In this document: in pieces, positions 56,577 through 64,000 of the stretch | How the letters are laid out: every line of letters starts with the position of its first letter | Position numbering within the stretch: the first letter of the stretch is position 1 | DNA from: Tessaracoccus aquimaris | GTDB lineage: Bacteria > Actinomycetota > Actinomycetes > Propionibacteriales > Propionibacteriaceae | Length of the DNA stretch: 64,000 bases | Reading direction: 5' to 3' | NCBI RefSeq assembly: GCF_001997345.1 | Contig: NZ_CP019606.1 | Coordinates: 2,666,001-2,730,000 of the forward strand | Notes under the pieces: generated by a model | Database searches by the model: none | What the model saw: only the letters and a program-made list of their open reading frames with translations | What the model was told of the DNA's origin: nothing | Position numbers and translations under genes: made by a program

Positions 56577-57064
56577 ACGCCTCCCTCACCGAGGCGCTCC
56601 GCCGCAACGCCGACGACCTGCTCGCCTACTTCGAGCGTCGCGTCGTGCCACGCTCCGAGGCAGGCGACCTGCTCGCCGAGACCATGCTTCAGGCATGGCG
56701 ACGGGCCGAGAACACCCCGACCGACGAGACGGAGGCCCGCATGTGGCTCTTCGGGATCGCCGGCAACGTGGCGCTGAACCACTCCCGCGGACGCCGTCGC
56801 CGCAACGCCCTCGCCGACAAGCTGCGTCAGGCACTCGACCGGCAGCAAGAGCCTGATCCGGCAGAGGCGATCGCCGTGCGCGACGCGGTCGCGCGGCTCG
56901 ATCCGAGCCAGGCCGAGCTGGTGCGTCTGATCCACTGGGACGGGTTCAGCATCACCGAGGCGGCAACGATCATGGGCCTCAACGCGTCGACGGCGCGCGG
57001 TAGATACGCCGCAGCGAAGGGCAGGCTCCGCGCCCTGATTGGCGAGGCGGCCAGCGTCACCTGA
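56573..57064 (+). CDS. ECF-type RNA polymerase sigma factor
   Basis: 163 residues from the GTG overlapping the previous stop (GTGA). Region 2 is seen in LLAYFERRVVPRSEAGDLLAETMLQAW and EARMWLFGIAGNVALNHSRG. Region 4 is seen in LDPSQAELVRLIHWDGFSIT and EAATIMGLNASTARGRYAAA. It redirects RNA polymerase to specific promoters. The putative anti-sigma gene comes first in this operon, the reverse of the common order. No target promoters can be defined from the window alone. Confidence 0.9.
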   Translation: MNASLTEALRRNADDLLAYFERRVVPRSEAGDLLAETMLQAWRRAENTPTDETEARMWLFGIAGNVALNHSRGRRRRNALADKLRQALDRQQEPDPAEAIAVRDAVARLDPSQAELVRLIHWDGFSITEAATIMGLNASTARGRYAAAKGRLRALIGEAASVT

Positions 57065-57098
57065 GCCGCGCGACCGGCCGTGCCACCAGGCCGGTCGC

Positions 57099-59189
<2,091 letters not shown>

Positions 59190-59285
59190 GGGGTGAGTCT
59201 TGCACGTCGACCCTTGGCCGCGCTGAGCAAAGAATCCGGAGTCCCGGTGACAACCAAACAGGGACCCCGTCGCGTCGTGACCAAC

Positions 59286-59882
59286 ATGACAGCAGATCCG
59301 CGTCCCCGCACCGCCACCCGCCTGGCTGGCAGATGGGCCGCGTGGCTCACCGGGCTGATGCTCGCCCTCACCTGCGTCGGCGTCCTGCAGGTCAGCTACG
59401 CGCCGACCGCGGCCGCCTGCTCGTGCAAGCCGTTCACCACCGACGAACTGATGGACGAGGTGGACCTGATCGCCCAGGTGCGGGTCCTGTCGGCGGGAGT
59501 CTCCCCCTCAGACAGGTACGCCGGGGAGTACGAGGTCGCCCTCCTGGAGGTGTGGAAGGGGGAGCAGTCCCCCACCGTGACCATGGAGACCAACTTCCAG
59601 GGGACTGCATGCGGGCTCGGGGAGTTGAAGGTCGGCGAGGAACTCCGGCTGTGGGGCTTCGAGCACGACGGCACCTACGGCGCATCGTGGTGCGGCCTGC
59701 CGAGCGAGCCGGCCGATCAGGTCGACGCCGCCCTCGAATCGAGGTTCGGCGAGCCATGGGCGCCAGAGACCATCGCAACCCCCACCCCCGTCAGCGGGTT
59801 CGACGGCCTCTCGGACGTCCTCCCGCCGCTCGCGATCGGGATCGTCGCGGCCCTCGCCCTGTTCCTCCTCGTCAGGGGATGA
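59286..59882 (+). CDS. CSC-type secreted, membrane-anchored protein 1 (TIMP/NTR-like)
   Basis: 198 residues. A signal peptide (WLTGLMLALTCVGVLQVSYA) ends just before ACSCKPF, so the mature protein starts at or near Cys-x-Cys. The domain reads DEVDLIAQVRVLSAG, VALLEVWKGEQSPTV and GTACGLGELKVGEELRLWGF, and a C-terminal membrane helix follows. An N-terminal Cys after the signal and internal Cys pairs are the layout of TIMP/NTR-fold domains. Two related genes follow in the same direction. Function is unknown. Confidence 0.8.
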   Translation: MTADPRPRTATRLAGRWAAWLTGLMLALTCVGVLQVSYAPTAAACSCKPFTTDELMDEVDLIAQVRVLSAGVSPSDRYAGEYEVALLEVWKGEQSPTVTMETNFQGTACGLGELKVGEELRLWGFEHDGTYGASWCGLPSEPADQVDAALESRFGEPWAPETIATPTPVSGFDGLSDVLPPLAIGIVAALALFLLVRG

Positions 59883-59929
59883 TGATGAACACCCACGACC
59901 GCACCTCCACAGGCAACCAAGGAGTGAGC

Positions 59930-60565
59930 ATGAGACGTCCCGACCGCCCCCGGTGGGGCATTCCGCTCCTCGCGTCGAACCTGGCGATGGCCGCCGGGGT
60001 CGCCGCGCTGTCCTGGGTGGCGGTGCCCGCCTCCGCGTGCGACATCTCCCCGATCGTCGACCCTCCCCCGATGCAGGAGCGCATCGACGAGGCCGCCCTC
60101 GTCGCCGTCGTCACGGTCGTCGACGAGTACGAGCCCATCGGCGCGCACCACGCCAGTTACGACGTCGACTTCACCACGATCTGGAAGGGCGACCCGCTGC
60201 CGGGAACCCGGATCGAGGCAAAGGACACCTCGTGCGGCAACCCGCGCTTCAACGTCGGAGACAAGATCCTCGTGTTCAACTCCACCATCTCCCAGAGCTA
60301 CGGGGCGTGGATGGGAGACGGCATGTCGGTCGTCCCCGACATCGAGGCCGCCGTCGGCCCCGGCAAGACCGCGGCCAGCGACCCCGAACTATTCGAGAAG
60401 CTCAACACCCACGTCCCCGCACCCGTCCCGGTCGACCCGCTCAAGACGCTGCCCGTGGCTGCGCGGTGGGCGCTCAGCGGCCTGCTGCTCCTCAACGGCA
60501 CGGCCGCCATCATCGCCATCGCCGTTGCGCGCCGCCGGCGCCCCTCTCCTGCCACCACACCCTGA
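59930..60565 (+). CDS. CSC-type secreted, membrane-anchored protein 2
   Basis: 211 residues from the ATG at 59930, chosen for AAGGAG at 59919-59924. The signal peptide ends at VPASACDISP. The mature domain has VDFTTIWKGDPLPGTRIEAK, DTSCGNPRFNVGDKILVF and a C-terminal helix (ALSGLLLLNGTAAIIAIAVA) with a basic tail. It is clearly paralogous to the genes on both sides through the W-K-G-(E/D) motif and the later (A/S)-C-G pattern, although its mature N-terminus has one Cys rather than two. Confidence 0.8.
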   Translation: MRRPDRPRWGIPLLASNLAMAAGVAALSWVAVPASACDISPIVDPPPMQERIDEAALVAVVTVVDEYEPIGAHHASYDVDFTTIWKGDPLPGTRIEAKDTSCGNPRFNVGDKILVFNSTISQSYGAWMGDGMSVVPDIEAAVGPGKTAASDPELFEKLNTHVPAPVPVDPLKTLPVAARWALSGLLLLNGTAAIIAIAVARRRRPSPATTP

Positions 60566-60590
60566 CCCACCTCCTCCAAGGAGACTCACC

Positions 60591-61220
60591 ATGAGAAGCA
60601 AGTCCATCCTGCTGTTGCTGGCGATGCTCGCCGGCTCGATCGGCATCGCCTGGGGCCCGGCCGCCGTGGCCTCCGCCTGCAGTTGCGCCATCAGCACCCC
60701 CGCCGAGAACGCCTCGCGCGCCGTGCTGGTCGCCGAGGGGGTCGTCGGCGCCGTCGACGCGCCCGCCGACCCCACCAGCAGCACCGATCCGAGGATCTTC
60801 GCGGTCGCCCTCGAGCGCGTCTGGAAGGGCGAGGCCGCCAAGACCATCGAGGTCACCACCCCGAACAACTCGGCCAGTTGCGGGCTCGACAACGTCACCG
60901 AGGGCATGCGGATCATCGTGTTCGCCACCCACACCGACGTGATGGGCGAGCCGATCGAGGGCTGGGGCTCGATCCTGTGCGACGGGACGGGCCCCGTCGA
61001 CGAGACGGTGACGGCCGAACTGACGACCGCGTTGGGCGAGCCGCGCGCACCGGCACCAGACGCGCAGGTCGACCCGGCCCCGCAGGGCGGCGGCGAAGAC
61101 GGCAGAGGCGAGACGATCGGCGGCGAATGGCTCGCCTTCGGCCTCGGCGCGGCCGGCCTCGTCGCTCTGGCCGCGGTGGGCATCGTGCTGGTCACGGTGC
61201 GGCGCCGCCGGGCCGGCTGA
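60591..61220 (+). CDS. CSC-type secreted, membrane-anchored protein 3
   Basis: 209 residues, AAGGAG before the ATG. The signal peptide ends at VASACSCAIST. The mature domain has RAVLVAEGVVGAVDAPADP, VALERVWKGEAAKTIEV, NSASCGLDNVTEGMRIIVFA, and a C-terminal helix (FGLGAAGLVALAAVGIVLV) with VRRRRAG. Third member of the tandem set, closest to protein 1 in its CSC start. The spacing (about 25-50 bases between genes, each with a good ribosome-binding site) indicates one operon. Confidence 0.8.
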   Translation: MRSKSILLLLAMLAGSIGIAWGPAAVASACSCAISTPAENASRAVLVAEGVVGAVDAPADPTSSTDPRIFAVALERVWKGEAAKTIEVTTPNNSASCGLDNVTEGMRIIVFATHTDVMGEPIEGWGSILCDGTGPVDETVTAELTTALGEPRAPAPDAQVDPAPQGGGEDGRGETIGGEWLAFGLGAAGLVALAAVGIVLVTVRRRRAG

Positions 61221-61419
61221 CCCAGCGAGCCACGGCGCGCCGGCCGCCGGGCTGGCACGCGCCGAGGCGGGCGATGCCTCACTGACAAACGCGCTGGGGC
61301 TCGCCCCTGTTCCCCGAGCGCACGGGGAGCGGCGCCCCGGTCGAGCCGTCCGGCGACCGGTCGCCGCGCACTGTGCCGGGTTTGCCGAAGATGGCGGCCC
61401 TCTCCCCGATACTTGGTCC

Positions 61420-62016
61420 ATGGAAATGCTCCCGATGACCTTCGCGGCCGGCTGGGCCTCTGGCATCAACGCCTACGCGACGGTGCTCGTGCTCGGCCTG
61501 CTCGGCCGCTTCCTCGGCGTCGACAGCGTGCCAGCCGGGCTGGAGCGCACCGACGTGCTGATCGTGATGGGCGTGCTGTGCGTCATCGAGTTCGTGGCGG
61601 ACAAGGTGCCCGTCGTCGACTCCATCTGGGACGTTCCCTCCACCGTGGTCCGCCCGGTCGCGGGGGCGGTCATCGGCGCGCTGATGGCCGGCGCCTCCGG
61701 GGATCTGTGGACGGTGACCCTCGCGTCCGTCGGCGGCATCACGGCGCTCGTGAGTCACCTGGCGAAGGCCAGCATCAGGCTGGCCGTGAACAGTTCACCC
61801 GAGCCGGTCACCAACATCTCCGCCTCCGTCGCGGGCGACGTCGGGGTCGTCGGCGTGACCACCCTGGCCGTGCTGTATCCGGTCGCCGCCGCGGTGATCG
61901 CAGGCGTCCTGTTGGTGGCGATGATCGTGCTCGCCGTCATCCTGGCGCGGTTCGCGCGCCGCGGTTGGCGGTGGGTGAAGCGGCGCTGGGCCAAGGAGGC
62001 CGAGGTCGTTCAGTAG
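61420..62016 (+). CDS. DUF4126 membrane protein
   Basis: 198 residues with about five membrane helices. It matches DUF4126: FAAGWASGINAYATVLVLGLLGR, CVIEFVADKVPVVDSIWDVPS, VRPVAGAVIGALMAG and KASIRLAVNSSPEPVTN. Function is unknown. The ATG lies 6 bases after GATACT (61408-61413), giving a probable leaderless start. It is followed after 33 bases by the phosphatase gene with its own ribosome-binding site. Confidence 0.88.
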   Translation: MEMLPMTFAAGWASGINAYATVLVLGLLGRFLGVDSVPAGLERTDVLIVMGVLCVIEFVADKVPVVDSIWDVPSTVVRPVAGAVIGALMAGASGDLWTVTLASVGGITALVSHLAKASIRLAVNSSPEPVTNISASVAGDVGVVGVTTLAVLYPVAAAVIAGVLLVAMIVLAVILARFARRGWRWVKRRWAKEAEVVQ

Positions 62017-62049
62017 CGGCGGGTTCCCCGTCGAGGAGCGGAGGTCACG

Positions 62050-62468
62050 ATGGCACGTCCATCAGTGTTGTTCGTGTGTGTCAAGAACGGCGGCAAGTCG
62101 CAGATCGCAGCGGCGCTGATGCGTCGGCTGGGTGGGGTCGACGTGTTCTCGGCCGGGACGGCCCCCGGCTCGGCGTTGAACGCGGAGTCGGAGGCGGCGG
62201 TCGCCGAGGTGGGCGCCTCGATGAGCGGCGAGGTGCCGCGGCCGATCGACCCGACGGTATTGGCGGGCGTGGACCGCGTGGTGGTGCTGGGCGAGGAGGC
62301 GGTCGTCGACCCGGTCGACGGGATGCGAGGGCCGATCGAGACGTGGATCACCGACGAGCCGTCGCTGCGCGGCATCGGGGCATGGACCGGATGCGGTTGG
62401 TGCGCGACGACATCGCCGCCCGGGTGGAGAGGCTCCACGCCGAACTGCTGGAGCCCTGCGCTGGTTGA
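62050..62468 (+). CDS. Low-molecular-weight phosphatase/arsenate-reductase-like protein, frameshifted near 3' end
   Basis: With one base restored, 139 residues. The P-loop is FVCVKNGGKSQIAAALM: the general pattern C-x5-R-S is C-x5-K-S here, a variant I associate with actinobacterial members. The general acid region is ETWITDEPSLRGIG. As printed the frame shifts after RGIG; one more G in GGGG (62377-62380) gives GGMDRMRLVRDDIAARVERL, the normal C-terminus. It may be a thiol-dependent arsenate reductase or a protein phosphatase. A GGAGG site precedes the ATG. Confidence 0.82.
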
Positions 62469-62708
62469 GCCATGAAGGACGCGCAGCGGGCTTCATCGGT
62501 CCCGCTGGTTGAGCCATGAAGGACGCGCCAGCGGACTTCATCGGTCGAAACCCCCGCACCCCCACAAGCAGACCAGTCACAGCACCAGGCGCAAGAGGTT
62601 TCGACGCGCCAGCGGGCGACTCCGTCGCCGCGGCCGGCTCAACCGGCGGAATGGTGCCAGGGGTTTCGACCGATGAAGCGACGCTCCGCGCCGCTTCATG
62701 GCTCAACC
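62461..62708. repeat. R2-type hairpin elements between phosphatase and lipid kinase genes
   Basis: Three or four elements share the ends GGTTTCGAC and GGCTCAACC in either orientation: near 62461-62500 (partial) and 62505-62551 (reverse), both with a TGAAGGACGCG stem; 62599-62643 with a different stem (CGGGCGACTCCGTCGCC); and 62658-62706 with GAAGCGACGCTCCGCGCCGC. They match the 18.3-18.9 kb block. No coding signal is present. Confidence 0.82.
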
Positions 62709-63658
62709 AGCTTTGATCTTGACCGCCAGAGCGTCGCGGGCGACCTCGATGCTCGCCGATCGGATCTCGCCGAAGTGATCCCCGTCCAGTTCGATCTCCT
62801 CGGGCTCGCGCAGGTTGAGGTCGATGTGGGTGCACTGCAGGTAGCGCAGTTCGCGGGCGTTGTCGTCGCGCTCGCGCATCCTCGTCGACTTCAGCCTCCG
62901 CAGGAAGCCGTTGTCGACGAGCACCCGCCAGGCGACCGCGATCCAGCCGAGCGGGCCGACCGGCCGGGCGGCGACCACGTCCAGGATGCCGTCGTCGATG
63001 GACGCGTCCGGCATCAGCGTCACGTTCTTCCCGATGGTGCCGACGTTGCCGACCAGCACGGTGTGCACCTTGGTGAGCTTCGGTTCGCCGCCGTCGATCC
63101 GGTACTGGAGCGTCATCCTGCGACCCTTGAGGAGCGCGACCGCGCCAGCCTTCACGTAGGCGAGCACCCCGACCCGCTTCTTCAGGCCCTCGTCGGTCGA
63201 CGACATGATCTGCGCGTCGAGCCCCATCCCAGCCATCACCGCGAATGCGTGGCTCTCCTTCGATCCGTCGGGCCGCGTCCAGTCGGCAAGCCCGATGTCG
63301 ATGGAGCGCGTCTGGCCGTTCAGGGCGATGTCGACTGAGGCGGACAGGTCGTCGATGGGGAGGGCAAGGTGGTGGGCCAGCAGGTTTCCGGTGCCCTGTG
63401 GGACGAGGGCAAGCGGAACGCCGCTGCCATGCATACCCTCCGCGACCGCGCGAACGGTCCCGTCGCCTCCGACCGCGATCACGACGTCGCACCCTTGGTC
63501 GATGGCCGAGCGTGCCTGTTCGGTGCCAGGCGAGTCCTTCTCCGTCTCGAACCAGACGCTCTCCCCCAGCCGGCGTCCTCTACCGCAGGGTTGAGGACCT
63601 TCTCGAGATCGGCCCGGTCGAGTTTGGTCGGGTTGAAGATGACGGCGGCGTTAGGCAT
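62703..63658 (-). CDS. Diacylglycerol kinase-family lipid kinase (DgkB/YegS-like), frameshifted
   Basis: With one base restored, 318 residues. The N-terminal piece (MPNAAVIFNPTKLDRADLEK) and the catalytic part (VVIAVGGDGTVRAVAEGMHG, LVPQGTGNLLAHHLALP) are in different frames. Adding one G to the G5 run (plus-strand C5 at 63562-63566) gives WGESVWFETEKDSPGTEQAR, joining them. The C-terminal half has ITLMPDASIDDGILDVVAAR-like beta strands of the family (as NVTLMPDASIDDGILDVV). It phosphorylates diacylglycerol or a related lipid at the membrane. The ATG lies 6 bases after AACAAT. Confidence 0.88.
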
Positions 63659-63707
63659 GCCCACATTGTTGCCGACGTGCCCGTCACCTTGGCTGGAACG
63701 CTGAACC

Positions 63708-64000
63708 TCAGGCCTGGGCGCGCTCCTGCCACACCACGACCGACCATGCCGGGACCTGTGCCGACCCCTCCTGCACGGGCCCCTCTCCCTCCGCCCAGTA
63801 GTTGGCGTGGGATTCCTCGCTCACATCGGTGTTGATCAGGGCTCGCCAGAAGCGGCCCTTGCTGATCTCCGGAGCCGTGAACTGGACCGACACGTCGGCC
63901 ATGTTGATCATCACGAAGAAGTTGTCGCCGGGCGAGTTGATGTAGACGCCGACCGTACGGTCGCCACCCCTGGTGCTCCCCTCGCCGGACGGCGTCCGGA
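63708..64000 (-). CDS. C-terminal end of a large protein, probably glycogen-debranching/isoamylase type
   Basis: The frame is open to the right edge of the window; about 97 codons are visible, ending VPAWSVVVWQERAQA. The visible part (GDRTVGVYINSPGDNFFVMI, NMADVSVQFTAPE) looks like the all-beta C-terminal domain of GlgX or isoamylase-type GH13 enzymes. No catalytic residues are in view, so this is a weak assignment. Codon use is normal for the window. Confidence 0.5.
   Translation of the reverse strand, partial: RTPSGEGSTRGGDRTVGVYINSPGDNFFVMINMADVSVQFTAPEISKGRFWRALINTDVSEESHANYWAEGEGPVQEGSAQVPAWSVVVWQERAQA

Overview
The window is high-GC DNA (roughly 68-70% G+C by eye) from an actinobacterium. 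Supporting traits are many promoters that place a TANNNT-type -10 hexamer 6-7 bases before the start codon (leaderless transcripts), a DUF348/G5/RlpA cell-wall protein, a CsoR copper regulator, an actinobacterial-type class E sortase, and MutY without its NUDIX-like C-terminal domain. Gene content and the dispersed 'TCGACAAGCTCAGGGA'-type repeats suggest a member of the Propionibacteriaceae or close relatives; that placement is inference, since there is no rRNA in the window.

Layout. 1-4.3 kb: giant acyl-CoA dehydratase activase-related protein (runs off the left edge) with a divergent TetR gene and an inverted-repeat operator between them. 5-10.5 kb: fumC, a DUF348/G5/RlpA surface protein, a copZ-csoR copper pair with a clear CsoR operator, then a DnaA-box-rich spacer and dnaB. 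10.6-18.3 kb: small housekeeping or regulatory genes (AraC, DUF1772, mutY, two HAD phosphatases, YnfA, NCS1 permease), interrupted by a ~0.8 kb tandem array of intergenic repeats. 18.3-27.8 kb: a second repeat family, a sortase and an ~2,690-residue surface protein with nine DUF11-like repeats and an LPNVG sorting motif. 28-34.8 kb: MFS transporter, DUF1707 protein, ADP-ribosylglycohydrolase-PfkB operon, alanine dehydrogenase, ferrochelatase and lipocalin. 34.9-37.6 kb: a DUF4432 (aldose-epimerase-like) gene split by an IS1380-family element whose 4-bp target duplication and restored frame are visible. 37.6-49.0 kb: a HAD phosphatase convergent with a ~10.6 kb minus-strand catabolic operon: M24/creatinase-like hydrolase, binding lipoprotein, GH20-like hydrolase, RbsA/RbsC transporter, LacI regulator, NodB-type deacetylase, sensory-rhodopsin-transducer (ASRT) family protein and a second binding lipoprotein. 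49-55.4 kb: DUF1345, ArsC-like protein and a five-gene siderophore uptake operon. 56-64 kb: membrane-anchored protein plus ECF sigma factor, NAD synthetase, three tandem CSC/TIMP-like secreted proteins, DUF4126 protein, LMW phosphatase, lipid kinase, and the 3' end of a probable glycogen-debranching-type gene.

Six otherwise normal genes (activase, sortase, giant surface protein, siderophore permease, LMW phosphatase, lipid kinase) each lose frame by exactly one base at a short G or C run; adding one base restores a full-length protein in every case. I treat these as probable consensus errors rather than pseudogenes. The most interesting biology is the 38-49 kb operon, whose substrate is unknown, with its ASRT protein and its creatinase-like enzyme that has lost the usual metal ligands.
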